Assembly: GCA_013423385.1 (NCBI GenBank)
Contig: BLZA01000009.1
Coordinates: forward strand, 248,001 to 312,000
Direction of reading: 5' to 3'
Source: Naganishia liquefaciens
Taxonomy: Eukaryota; Basidiomycota; Tremellomycetes; Filobasidiales; Filobasidiaceae
DNA length: 64,000 nt
The notes beneath the pieces were generated by a model, which was not told the origin of the DNA, did not search any database, and was given only the letters and a program-made list of their open reading frames with translations. Shown here in pieces: positions 1 to 12,670 of the stretch. The position numbers and the translations under genes were made by a program. Numbering within the stretch: the first letter of the stretch is position 1; every line of letters starts with the position of its first letter.

Positions 1-1024
1 GCTATTTCAATGCCATTGGCAGAATAGGCCGCCGTGACTTCATTCCGACGGATCAGGACATACTTCGCTCTCGGGTGAAGACTACCGGCATTTCGGAGAC
101 CCTTTTCAGGGTTGGAGAGCTGACGTACAGGTTGTTCGATGTTGGAGGTCAAAGATCTGAAAGGAAGAAATGTACGCTGATCAGACAATGCCGCTCTGAA
201 GATACGCTTACATACTTTCCATTGCAGGGATCCATTGCTTCGAGGACTGTAACGCGATCATCTTCCTAGTGGCAATTTCCGAATGTAAGAGGGAATCACG
301 AAACGGACAAAATAAGGCGGGACAAAATGCGACATTGCTTAACGCCGTGCCCTGACCAGATGACCAGAAGCTTTACGAAGACGAATCCGTCAATCGACTC
401 ACCGAGGCTTTAACCTTGTTTAAAACTATCTGCAACTCAAGGTGGTTCACACGGACCTCTATAGTACGTGGGCGTTCCGCTACAAACGGCTCAACGAGAG
501 GGAATCGCACATCTGCGCTCATAGTGATACTCGACTTCCCAGATCTTGTTCCTCAATAAGGTATCCAGAGTCTGGCGAGTCTGCTGAGAGCAAAGCTATC
601 TAAACAAGACGTATTACCCTTAGATTGATATCTTCCGCGAGAAGCTTCCTGTCTCCTCGCTTTCTCGCTATTTTCCGGACTATCGCGGAGATGATTTGGA
701 TTATGAAGCGGCTTGTTCCTTTTTGTTGGACAAATTTGCCTCTTTGAATCATAATATCGAAAAGAGCATTTACGCCGTAAGTACGAGGTCCGCAGCCATG
801 CCGCTGGAGGTGAACTGGATCCATGAATAGCCTTATTAAAGATGGTTCTCCATATCACAGCATTTCACTTGTGCTACAGATACCAAGGCTTTAAGCTTCG
901 TGATGAGTGCAGTGAACGACGTGATCATCCAAGCGAACTTGAAAGATTGTGAGTTGCTTATTAGACATGATCATGGAGTTTGCATGGGACTAACCTTGAT
1001 GTTTGGCTAGGCGGTCTGCTTTGA
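1..1024 (+). CDS. Heterotrimeric G-protein alpha subunit, Gi-like class (5' end outside window)
   Basis: GTP-binding switch protein that couples seven-helix receptors (nutrient or pheromone) to downstream effectors at the plasma membrane. The visible part begins just before the switch I region (RSRVKTTGI, from about 70) and continues with the switch II motif [11 protein letters not shown]. Splicing out short introns restores W-IHCFEDC, the VAISEYDQ stretch, the guanine-specificity motif FLNK (before 560) followed by IDIFREK, and FTCATDT near 860. The last intron (949-1010) joins KD to CGLL plus stop, so the protein ends KDCGLL with Cys at position -4, as in Gi-type subunits. Without that last intron the frame would run into an unrelated tail. 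The N-terminus with P-loop and lipidation signal lies upstream of the window. Linkage to the mating locus 24 kb away suggests, but does not prove, a role in pheromone signalling. Confidence 0.95.
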
Positions 1025-1705
1025 CGAAAGTAGTGACGAGGTTTTAAGTTATTTCTCGTTCGCGATTAACCGTTGAAATATTTAATACTGTTTGCCCTGT
1101 ACCTTGGCGTATCTCTGACACCCCAAATCTTCTTAATGTGCCTTTTGCACTGACATCTTCGGGGCAGAGTCGACATCTCATGCTCGAGCCAGGAACCTGT
1201 AGCGTTCAGCCTTCATAGGTCACATATTTTACCAATTGATTGCAATATCGAAATGCGTTACAACGTACAACAGGTGAAGAATGAGATAGCCGTAAACCGT
1301 TGGTGTTTGTTGAGTGTCTTTGTGTTCAACCCGAAAGCGCAATGCCGCCTGCAATCGTAGCACTTGCACTTGCCTGTCTGGGATGCCCAGCACCGTACCT
1401 GTCCTCGTATGCAACAGTGAGGATCCACCTTCCCGTAAAAGCAGACCTCGAAGTATCCCAAAGGAGGCCGAAGGTGAACGCCGCATTTTTCATCGGTGAA
1501 TATTTGTCTTGAGACAGAAGCTTGCCGACCTGTAAGACTTCCGTCCGAGAGCTACCTATAGATGTTGCACGTCGACAGTCATATAGCAGGATCGGCAAAT
1601 TTGATCGATGTTCCAAGGTAAAGTGAGCTGGAACATACTCGCTATGTTTGAATGTACTCAATATGGAGCATATCTTCATGTTTCGGCAGGCATAGAGAGG
1701 ACTTA
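1025..1705. other. Intergenic between two convergent genes; no confident gene
   Basis: This stretch lies between the end of the G-alpha gene and the end of TRAPPC8. No frame shows a recognisable domain. One minus-strand frame at about 1258-1509 is unusually cysteine-rich and is described under findings, but it lacks a signal peptide and a clear start, so I do not call it a gene. Confidence 0.5.
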
Positions 1706-4700
1706 CTATCGCCGAGTGTGTAACTGTGAAGGCGACCCCGGAGGACCTATTGGAGCGGGGTTGTAGGATGGATTATTCGAGATCCGTATAGGTACTCTCA
1801 TTTTCCGGCCATCGGTCGATAATCTCCTTGAAGCAGTTAAAAGGGGAGTGTGGTCGCGGTGACCGTCTCTAGTCTGGGTCGGGGATGTTCGTCTGTATAG
1901 TTGGGCTTTGTGAGTCGCAATCGGAACAGAGTCACTAGATTGCGGTGTGAGCTGCAGCCTGACGACATCGACCACGATAATAAATCTGAGTAGCTATACG
2001 TACTTCTGAAGGTATGAGTCAGAAGGCAAATGCGTGATCACGGATTGATCCCCGAGGACGGTGTTCGTGATCATGTTTCCACGTTCGAGTTTGATGACAC
2101 AGATGATGCCGAATTTGCCCTTATCTTGTTGGACAGTCATTTCCGTTGTCTCACTGGAATCCCATGGACGTTCTGCCAATGAGCATATGCTTTTCTCGTG
2201 TTGGAGACACTTCGTCCCCTGATATCAGAGGAAGCCTTGTTAGCAAATGGGTTCTTCCTGTCGCAGGAATATTGCTTTACCCGAAACGTATATTCTGCAG
2301 CCAAATCGAACATGGCGGCCATGTGAGAGGCATGGACTGTGACTGTCCCCGCCAATAATACAAACTCTCCCGGTCGAAGAACTTTGACTAGGTTGGCGCT
2401 GCCGTTTCGTTCTCGTGAACTCGTATCCTCCTCTCGGCTCAATTCGCTTGAGGACGGAGCGTTTGATGTTGGCGTATTGCATGAAGCCTCGCTTTCCTCG
2501 GCTTCGCCGGAAACCTTCTTCATGTCTCCGCTTGACCAGGATAACTGCCATGTCGAATCGCTGCTTCGTAAAGAAATGGCTGTGATCTCACTTTCACTGT
2601 TATTGAGTAGACTCAAAGTGAATCCCAGCGTTTCGTGATTTCGAATTGACTTAGGGATGCCGAGAAACGTGATTCGCAGTGGGAATGTGGATGGATTTCC
2701 CGTGATACTGCGGATACCCTTCCCAGTTGAGGCGATTCTATCCGCATGTATCGTATCAGTGATGTCCGAGTCGTAGCATGGGCGGATCTGTTGGGAAAAC
2801 TTGAAGGTGTCTTGAAGAGTGTATGTTACACGATAATTCTCGAAGTTGCGCTGCGCATGGTCTATCCTATGGAAGCAGGTCTTCATTCGACAAATAGTCA
2901 ATGGTAGTCGCGATGGCTAAAAAGTCAACGAACCTGTCTCTTTCCACCAGGTAATATTACCAAGGATCGTTCTTGTCCGGAAGGGCAGAGTACCTTGGAC
3001 CCCTCAGACTCAACGTCGGGCCAGAGGTCAATATCAGATAAGCGCAGAGGTGTAGTGGTCCGATTGATGAATGTCACCACATGTCTCAGCGTGGACGCAT
3101 GATCGGGTGGCGTCAATATCGACGAGACTGTCAGCATTCCGAAGATCAACATTCAGAACAGACTTTAACTAGTCAGGGGTACTCCGAAGCATACCGTGAC
3201 ATCCCCGGGAATGGCTTGACTGCAAATTGATAGAAAGCGGGGCTGAAAGGGGATCAGCTAGTAGATACGGCACGTCGGATGGCTTCTGTTGCTTCTGATA
3301 TCGCTTGAAGGGGGCAGATCGTTGGAAACTTTGTGCTCCGCTCGAGTATTGTATGCATACCTCGTGAGCCAATGTAGCATCCTGCAGAATCCCTTCTCGG
3401 TACAGGGAACCCACAGTGTGCGCTAACATTGATAGGAAACGCTTCTCTGCTAGCTCGGCTTGACCGGACGTATATTCTATTTGAGCGAGAGTGTATGTGA
3501 GATGGTCCTTGATGTATCTCCAAGGCGGAGATGAACAGTTTGTATCTCCTAAAGCTTGAAGCAAATTGGCCTCGGAGAACGCTCTCTACGGTCATTTTAT
3601 TTCAGCTCAGTATGACCAACGTGTAAAAGCGAAGGACATACGAAACCACACCGAGCATACTTCTGGGAAGCCAGCATCAGGTCCAAAGCCCGTTTGCGGG
3701 GAAACCTGCGGATGGAGTCGGACGAGACGGTGGCAGCTTTCTGCAGAAGAATTGCACCGCAGATATCTTCGGCCTCAGAAAAGGAAAGAATTAGCAGGCT
3801 TCGATGGCTTAATTCCGCTATCTTGCAACTTACTCTGTCAGCAGCGTCGATGATGACCGTTCTTAGGGTAAGAGCCCCTCCCAATTCCTCAAGGACTTGC
3901 TCATCTCCTGCGATCTCGATGAGCAGGAACAGCGCGCTGAGATGTTGAAGCCCGGTCGAGGCGTCTTGCCGTCGAAGACAACCAGACTGCTGGAGCCCCT
4001 GGTTCGACAGTAATGTTCCAGGAGATCGGCCGGCACGGGTACCAGCCATGTTCCTGTTTATTCTGGAGGATAACAGTGTACTGACGGCCCGCATTATCTG
4101 AGAAAGTATAGACATATGGGATTAGCGAGTTTGCGATGAAATCGACAGGTAAAAGATTTCATGTACATTCGCATGATTGGAATAGAAAGTCTCCCTCGCC
4201 GTGGCGTGCAAGTCAAGTATCGCTTCATATATCGATGTAGCCTGACGATAATCTTTTAACATGAAAGCAAAGTCGGCCAGTCTGCTTATGTTTTCCTCGG
4301 TATCTTGGATGCTGATGCCGATAGAATCAGATCAGCGCGAGAGGCAACTCGCAAAACCCAAAAACCTACCCTAGCCTGGAGGAATTTTCGTTAGGAGTAT
4401 CCGTGCCAGTATTGGCTGAGCCAAAAAGCTTTCTCCCTGCGCCAAACAGCTTTGCGGCAACACCTTTCTTGGATTGGGAATAGAGCTCGTTCCATTCTCG
4501 AACTTTGGACTCCATCCACGGTATGATGGATTGAACTGTGATACCGCGAATGCATTCCCTTATCCCCTCTATGTCTTGGTCTGCCAGGTACCGAGCGTAA
4601 GGTAATGTCACCGAGCTGATGGTGGTTGGCCTTGTTATCAGGCGGGAGCCGAGCCTTTGCACTTGAACATTATCGTCTAGGACATCATGCAATCTGCTGA

Positions 4701-5755
4701 AAGGGTTGACGCAAATCAAGTCATTAAGAGACTTCATGTACTCATCGGACGCAGAATTGCATGCGTTCAGCGTGTGCGGTTCATCGAAGACGCTGGGATT
4801 TGCGGAATTAGCGAGCAAAGGCAGCTTCGAGTTGATCGCCAATAAATCACAATGCGGTCCATATTTCTCGGAGATCCGCCGTATTGTCTGCCGAGATCTA
4901 GATCGAATGAGTCCGAGGTTCGACAACGATGTGAAAATCTCCAAATTGAATTACCGAGCAAGATCTTGTCCTTCTCTAGCTACGTCGTGTACTAGGAGAT
5001 AGAACCGTTGAACATCCCTTTTCATCCCTGTGTTCTTGGGCATCGTTGGGAGGACAGGGGAAATTTGGGCTTCCCGAACAAGGTTATCAAGCGCGGCCAA
5101 TGGGTCGACACTCGAAGACGAAGTGGCAAAAATATCTAGAATGTCGCAAACATCTTAGCCAGCGGTAAGACTTGCGGATCATCTCGGCCCAGCATGTGCC
5201 GGGTGATGACATACGGCAGACAGGGTAATTGAACGAATCACGGCCATCAAGCGGTGAGGAGGCAAGGAGGACATCGCGCAGAATATCGTATTGAAGGTTT
5301 TGCTCTTTGTCGAAATGGATTTAGCTAGGCACTCTCTGATGCTCTATTCGCAAAGAGTCCAGATACTTGCCCGGTTTGGTATTAGCAATGAGATGTGAAA
5401 CTATGTCGACCACAATTTCAGGAGAATACGGTACCGCTCCCCCACCTCCCCGGTGACTTTGCATCAACGCGGCGTGGGAGACGAAGCGGATGGCCCAAGT
5501 CGGGTGAGTTGTAAGAGTGAGCTGGGACGAGAGAATGGGAACTGTGCGCCAAGCAGTGGGATCGATGAGCCATACACGTATTTTTCGCTAGGGGGAACTG
5601 CACATACCTCGCTCGATCTTGGACTGCCATGGTAGGAAGAGTTGATCGAGACCCTTGCACCCATTGACTTCGCATGCCCGATCGACGTCTGCATCTGAGA
5701 AGATGACAACCTGCGGCGAGAATGCGTGCAGAATACGGTCGACGGGGGAGCTCAT
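1706..5755 (-). CDS. TRAPPC8: TRAPP complex subunit TRAPPC8 / Trs85 family
   Basis: Subunit specific to TRAPPIII, the guanine-nucleotide exchange complex for Rab1/Ypt1 in ER-Golgi traffic and autophagy. The start is ATG at 5755; the N-terminus has the family pattern SSPVDRILHAFSPQVVIFSD followed by LPWQSKIER. Further exons give YGPHCDLLAINSK, LPYARYLADQDIEGIREC, a KGVAAKLFGAGRKLFG segment equivalent to the family's K-G-L-S-x-x-LF block, an alpha-solenoid stretch (WRYIKDHLTYTLAQIEYTSGQ, near 3500) and an Ig-like C-terminal part (about 3150-2150). Introns are many. A phase-consistent last intron (about 1945-1990) carries the frame to a stop at 1706; if it is not used the protein stops at 1994. 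Identity is secure; the C-terminal limit is not. It is divergent with CDC16. Confidence 0.82.
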
Positions 5756-6121
5756 GGCGTAGACGGCTAGTATTGCAGGATTTCCGAGCCCATCCCCACT
5801 AGGAGTTTACGGGATATCCGACCACAACGACAGTATGCCTGCGAGATGTGCAGCTGTGAGTCGGGACGGCGGAGGACGCCCGCCGGGTGACGTGATGCAG
5901 GTGAATGGCGATCGACAGCTCGGCCGCCGACATGAATCGCGCGCACGCGTCGGCACCAGCTTCCGTACGGCTGCACTGCTGCATCAGTCCATGTGCGGGA
6001 TGGGATCACTGACATGGCAGCGATGGTCTGCATGAGGAGTATACAGAACCCTAGTCCTCCAGAATGTCGGTTTCCTGAAAGGCGGACGAGTCTTTCATCC
6101 ATCTACGTTGGTCCGTTTTCA
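5756..6121. promoter_or_regulatory. Bidirectional promoter region, TRAPPC8 / CDC16
   Basis: About 370 bp separate the two divergent start codons. Overlapping short frames are open here, including an upstream in-frame ATG at 5993 for the CDC16 frame, but none has protein-like character. I see no clear TATA box. Confidence 0.4.
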
Positions 6122-9100
6122 ATGCCATCTCAACAGGAGTCGCCTCGTCATGCGGCCTCGTCTCCGAGTGCTCACGTGGTCAGACCGCCAACCAGTACTG
6201 CAGGTTTCGAGCAAGTTCCCCGACAGCTCCTGGCTGATATATCGGCCTCACGCCGTCAACTAATGGATTCTGCACATCGACGGATGTCCAAAGACAGCGC
6301 CTCGGCAAGCGCGATTGACAGCCCTCTGATGAAGACATCGGAAAGGGAACATGCAGAAAATGTCAGCCAAAGAGCTGTTCTTTCCAACTTAGCGGTACAG
6401 CAAGCGAAGTCTGGTATCCTCTCCATTCATCCAAAGATGCCATCTATCGGCTCCATCGTGGACACTGCAGGGTCTCATCAGCATCATGCTGTACTAGGCA
6501 ACGAGCACATGATTCCGCAAAACGCGGGATCTACGGAATATATTCATGCGACGTGAGTGGCGCAGGACTAGGCGGCTAGCCTCGAAGCTTGACCATTAAA
6601 CCCCTGCAGGCCATGCAACCCATTATCAGGATCGCTTGCAAAACAATCTCTCAAGACCTCGACCGGATGCAACCCCGACTCATCGCTGTTATCAGACCCA
6701 GAAGTATGTAACACGCAATGCAAGGTAGCGAATCCCGAACGCGTAACCTCCGATCGGGATACGCCTTCATGGGACCTTATCAGGCGTATGAGAGTATGGC
6801 GACAGGATGCCATCATCCAACATTTGTATCAAACTGCGGTCTTTTGGGGTGACAAGATCTTCGCGTGGACGAGTGAGTTGCATCTTCTGCCTTCAAATTC
6901 GCCCGTCACACCGCGACTGACCACTACGTCGTAGGCGAACCAAACGACGCCTTTTGGCTGGCTCAGGCATATTTCCTAATGTCGGAGTACCACAGGGCAG
7001 AGAAGATCTTGACATCTGAATTACCTGTGCCAAAACTTCCGCAGCCACGCTCAACGCACACGCACGAGCACGACTTGGTCAAAGAGCATGGTGTAGTGCC
7101 TTCCATGGCTTCTCCTGGGCTGGCGGGGATCTTTACGGCCTCTGCTCATCCTCGTCATGCTCGCCACGAAATCGCAAGCCTTTCCTCACAATCCAGAGAG
7201 ATCGCATGTGAAACACGACAGAGTGAAGATATATCCCTATCTTTCATCGGGGGCTTGTGGGGAGCAATCGAAAATCCACAAACTCCTCACATCAGACGGC
7301 CTGATGCCGAACCCAGATATCGCTTCGAAGGTGAAAATGTGCCGGGTGCCATGATTGACTGGAGCATGGCTTGCAGATATCTGGCGGCATTATGCCTGGT
7401 ATGAGTATTCCGTAAGACCCCATCTTATTCAGCTAATTCGTTGACAGCTGCATCAAGACAGGTTGACGGATGCATTGTTACTGATTGGTGAAAAGAATCC
7501 ATTCGCCACGATAGGTATGTGTAGTCTTCATTGATTGTGGGATGGGAACTCACTGAGACAACTACCGAGATTAGCGTCAGACCACGGACAATCCGGGGAT
7601 CGCACTGATGATTTGAAGGTTAGCGGCATCAGGTTTCAGTGGACATTGCTTCGGGTTTCTGAGGGGACCTTCCCAGCTAGAGGCTTCGATGTGCAGGCTG
7701 CGTGGGATAATCTATCTTCGGCTGAATCAACTTTCCTCTGCAAAACAAAGTTTCATGGAAGCCCTGTCTCTCGATGTTCGCAATCTCGATGTTTTTCTCG
7801 AGCTGACGAACTCCATGATGACACCTGAGGAAGGTTGGTGACTATTGCTACTTCCGATGACAGACACAACCTCAGTTTCGCGTCTTTTTGCAGAATGGCA
7901 TTTTATCCAAAATCTCCGCTTTCGAGATCAGTTGGATGCGGATGATGCGGCCTTTGTTCAGCTTGTCTATACAGCGAGGCTCCACTCCGTAAGTCATAAT
8001 TTGGGACGTCCAGAATCGGTTGGATTCAGATCTGATTAATGAACAAACATGATCCTCGCTAGAAAGATCACCTGCAACAGATCAGTCTGGCGAAGCAATC
8101 GCTGTTCGATGATTATCGACTGGGTGACAACGCTGACGTGCGAATTGCGGAGGCGGAACGCCTATTTGCTCAACGCAGATGGGAGGAATGCAATTCTGTG
8201 ACATCGAGGTATGCGATAACAAGCGACATTTGCGAAGTGCTCACACATCAGCCGCGTCAGTATCTTACGGGGGATTCCAAATCATAGATCCGCCCTTGTA
8301 TTGCACTTGGCGTGTCTGGCATCGCTTCCCGACCTGTCATCTAGCTTGTTCATGCTTGCTCATCGATTGGTGCAAGAGCAACCGCTCTCCGCGATTTCTT
8401 GGTATGCTGTCGGCCTGTGGTACTTCGCCGGTCGCAATTGGAGCGAAGCCCGTAGGTACTTTGCGTACGTTTTCTATCATATCTTTCGCGATTCCTGGCT
8501 GATCTCACACCCTCATAGGGCGACACACGATGAAGACGCCCGCTTTGGTCCGGCTTGGATCGCTTTTGCGCATTGTTTCGCCTACGAAGGCGAACATGAC
8601 ATGGCGATCACCGCGTATTCAACGACGGCTCGCCTTTTTCCGGGGTATGTCAATGCTCTTGCTGCTACGAGCGACGCTTTGACTCTTGGCCAAATCTCTG
8701 TTTGACAACTTGCGAACAGGGCATACCTTCCAGTCATGTGCATCGGCATGGAATACATTCAATTGAATGATATGCCACTGGCATTGGATACATTACATGC
8801 GGCACTCAATACTTGCGGAGATGATGCGCTTCTCTTCAATGAGATAGGTATCGTTCATTACAACCAGGGTCGGTGAGTCGTAACTTCTCCCAAGATGTGC
8901 GAGGAACTGACTTTGTGCCATGCCTACGTGAGCTATGAGCTCGCTATCGACTTTTTCGGCAAGGCCGTCAGTGCAACCGGCTCAGCGAAAGCGTCCCGTC
9001 TAATCAGGGCCGAGATTTTCGGCAACATGGCTCATTGCCAGAGAAGACTCAGGTGAGTCATGTTGTTTGGCGTTGCGTGTATCTTGCGCTTTCACCTTGA

Positions 9101-9468
9101 CGCACGCTGAAACCTTGATATCATACCCCTGTTCCAGAGACCTGGTGGCTGCGAAACTGTCCTATCTGCGATCACTCGAATTGCATACCCTTTCGCCAAC
9201 CGTATTCATCGGTCTGGGTATGGTGGCACAGATTGGCGGAGAACTCGACGAAAGTATTCGGAGATATCACGAAGTGAGTTACAGTACTGTGCCCGGAAGG
9301 CGCGTCTTCCTGATGCGTTTCTTGCCGCAGGCTTTAGCTTTGTCTCCTCAAGATCCGGTTGCCACGGTCTTGCTGGATTCAGCCCTGACATCTATGACCT
9401 CCATAGCGCAGTCAGTGGAGGATTTCAGCGTCATTGGGAATGCTGGCCATGCGACCGAGGCAACTTGA
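6122..9468 (+). CDS. CDC16: Anaphase-promoting complex TPR subunit Cdc16/Apc6 (Cut9)
   Basis: Scaffold subunit of the APC/C ubiquitin ligase that drives mitotic exit in the nucleus. A Ser-rich N-terminus ([10 protein letters not shown]) encoded to 6552 is followed by exons giving [18 protein letters not shown] and [14 protein letters not shown]-like TPR helices (6800-7000). TPR repeats continue downstream: [60 protein letters not shown], then [16 protein letters not shown] and [23 protein letters not shown], the signature Cdc16 block. The last exon ends in [20 protein letters not shown] and a stop at 9466-9468. I chose the ATG at 6122 because upstream codons (in-frame ATG at 5993) look non-coding. 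At least eight introns are present. Its tail lies only 44 bp from the convergent SET2 tail. Confidence 0.9.
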
Positions 9469-9512
9469 ACTTTAAAATGAATATCAATGAAGGATACAAT
9501 AAACCATCTTTG

Positions 9513-12500
9513 TTAGCGATTATTTTGATGATGCGGAGGATCATTCGAGATCGACTGGCGAAATCCGCACACATCGCTTTGAGCGGCAGCGTGTCGTACC
9601 GAATTTTCACGGCAATCGATCGACAGGACTTCGTCACCCGCGTTGCCAACAGTAAAACCAGACAGGCAGACCGTTGTGAGCATGTCATCATGACTGTTGT
9701 TGCCGTCCATCTGTGGAGAGTACGATGCGCTATTTGAAGGGGTATCAAGACGATCCGAACGTATCTGCAGTTTGCCCCTTTCGCGCAATTTTTTGATCAG
9801 TCGGCTGACGTATCCATCGATGAAGACTTTCATCTTCTTTTTCTTGTCACTGGAGAGAGAATCATATGGAGAGCTTGCATATGTTTCGCTACGCTTCTCC
9901 TTTTGGACGACAAGATCGGTACACTGAACGACGATAGAGATATGGTGGAATAAGCACATTGATTGCGGGAAATCAGCGTCTTCAGTCTGGTCGCGACACA
10001 GGTAGTCCCACTGACCTCCCTAGCATATTTCTTGTATGTTTCACGGTCTATCGGCGCTTTCTGTATCGATAATCGCTGTTTCACCAGCTCACTAACAAGC
10101 GTCTTCAGGCGGAGGTCTTTCTCTTCGACTGGCGATAATTTTGAACGTTTGCGTTTGCGTTCCAATCGTTCAATATCCCGGGCGGTCAGACGGGTAGAAA
10201 CCTGGTCGTCAGTCTTCGCCTCCAGTTCTGGCTCAGTATCTTTGCCAGCGCCTGCTAGGATGGATTCCAGCTCTGCTCTTTCATCGGCTGTACTCGGACC
10301 TTGGATTCGCACTGAGTTTGCTGAATCTTCACGAATTGAAGGTCTGAATGGATAGTTGGCGCGCACGACAGGTGCCAATTGGAACTCGATGGCACGTTCT
10401 TCCTCCTTCCAGCGTGGTTCAAAGATCTTATCATCTTCTGCTATCGGTCGATGTGGGATCTTTTCAGTCTAAGGGGAGGACCAATAGCATGGACGAGATA
10501 AACATGTCACATGTTCAAAGGATTAGTCATTTACAGCAATATGTGGACCATGGACATGCTATTTCACTTACCGAGATTTCCTTGCGCGGTATGGTGTATT
10601 TAAGAGGCAATGCTGTCCATCGCTCCACAAGGTTCCCAGCGATACTGAGGTTGCTTCCACTCAATCGTGACACCAATTCCTGAATTTGCGATAGCAAGCC
10701 GGTCGATTCAACTCTATTGCGACGTGTAGGCTGCCATTTGTCCAGTACTTGAAAGACCTGGTTAAGCGACATACAAGCAAATGTATGCTCAGCAAACATG
10801 CGTGAATGAAAGGGGCATGAAAAGGACCTACGAGACGAAGAATTTGATCATCATCCGCTACCGTCGGATTGAGCATATCCAGCGTTTGTCGCCAAATTAT
10901 GAGCCCGTGATCGTTCATGATCATGTCCCAGTCCACTTCGGCCGTTGGCGTTATCTGAAGGAAACGAAGAGGGCGAGTCAGGCTTACGGATGATGCTAGT
11001 GCGTTGTTGTCTGACCTTGACACGATGTAACAATCTGATAACAATATCCCTGTGTCCCTGATTGACAGCCTGCCTCATCGCCGCAACGAACTTCTGTGCG
11101 TCCGTCAGGTGAAGAGGATGCAAGTCATCCTGTACAAGCAATGAAGCAAGGATTAAACATTGATTCACATCTGCTTTGACATCTCGCCCACGACTGACCA
11201 GCTGGAAGTCGTCTACTGTCAACTCTTTCCGTCTTCGAGAAGCCTTATTGCTATCCTCTCCGCGGTGACCCATAGCTAGATGGGCATATTTTAGCAGTAT
11301 ATCGGTGCAATATCGTCCTCAGACTTACCTTCAAGATACAGAGGATCCATCAAGCGGAGATCCGTTTGCGTTTTCCCGCCAATAGTGCCCGAGCAATTCA
11401 ACTCTCCGCAATAGCATGGCTGAGGGTCATAGCTGTCGGATGAGGAGATTGGACCGCAAGTATGCTTACCACGGAAGGCCAAGACTCACCCGTAGCGATC
11501 CACATTGTAATTAAAGGTGAGCTCTTCACCCCGCATGATTTCCCGCTTTGCAAAGATACCCATACGCATTCGACGACCGACTACCCACTTGGCCACATAA
11601 CAGTTCGGTTCACACGAATGATTGAGGAATCGAGCGGTACCTCCCCTCTTCGTCGCATCGATGTACTAAAGCAAGGACGCGTTAGAGGAGCTGAAAGGAA
11701 GGAGATACTTTGCTAGTAAATACCTCGCCTTTTTGCAGCATCATGAAATAGAAATGCTCTATGCCTTCATCCGCGTATTCCTTGATCCGCAAGCGAAAAA
11801 TATCTTCCGGGATGACTTCCCCTACATACTCGTAAACAAAGTCATCACTTTCTCAACCGAAGTCTAGTCAATATGCGAGTGTCAAGCAGCCATCGGACTG
11901 ATGGGCGAGCGCACCTGCCAATGTGGGAAGCGGCACGCAAGCCGAATCCTTTCCTCTCTGTTTTTACAATTTCGATGTGGGCGTACTGTTTCCGCTGGAA
12001 CCTAAAAGAATATCATGACGAACGTGAGTTCCTGATTGCACATGCGCACCGATTCTTACCTCTGATTTTGACATGCGTTTCTTGTGGGACATTCGTTTGC
12101 CAGACACTCCACTTGTGTCAATCTGTTAATGCACTGAGATCCAGTGCCGCATGCGACATGAACTTCGTCAGAGCCTATTGACAAGAACGCTCAATGCTCA
12201 CGCGCAAAGATAATTATGACGGCAAAAAGTGCTTACAAGGATCGTATTGACAATCGCAAATCATAGTGTCCAAACTCTGATGACTGCACCCTAAAGATTT
12301 ATGGTAGAGCAAATTGTTTTCCAAAAGCTCAAACGTATCGAGGGCGGAATTCTCCGCCAGCGGCAGATGATCGATCAGACGCGCCATTCGAGAAGTGCTT
12401 GCTTTCTCGAGCGCAGACGTGGATGCATGAATATCCAGCGGAGTAGAAGCCCGAAGGTCCGGGAGCTCCACTGTATTAGTAGAAAGATAGGCGTAAGCAA

Positions 12501-12670
12501 TCTCCCTTCACACAGATACAGGCGCGGCAGGGCCACTTACATATGGGCTGTTCCCCTGAAGATAGGTTATCCGATGTCCAAGGCGAAGTGGAAAGAGAGA
12601 ATCCCGTACGCGGCACTGCCTCGGCTATGTTTGCTGATTGAGCAGCATCTGCTGTAAAGCAGTAATCCAT
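9513..12670 (-). CDS. SET2: Histone H3 Lys36 methyltransferase Set2
   Basis: Methylates H3K36 co-transcriptionally while bound to elongating RNA polymerase II. In order on the minus strand: an N-terminal exon ([13 protein letters not shown]), an exon ending [10 protein letters not shown] that leads into the AWS zinc domain ([17 protein letters not shown]), then [19 protein letters not shown] opening the SET domain. The catalytic core is [19 protein letters not shown] (near 11640) with [14 protein letters not shown], followed by a post-SET cysteine set ([11 protein letters not shown], near 11400). The C-terminal SRI domain, which docks on phospho-CTD, is visible as [20 protein letters not shown] (near 9840) after [15 protein letters not shown]. 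The start at ATG 12670 is a choice; an in-frame ATG at 12751 is equally possible. The C-terminus ends at 9513. Confidence 0.92.
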
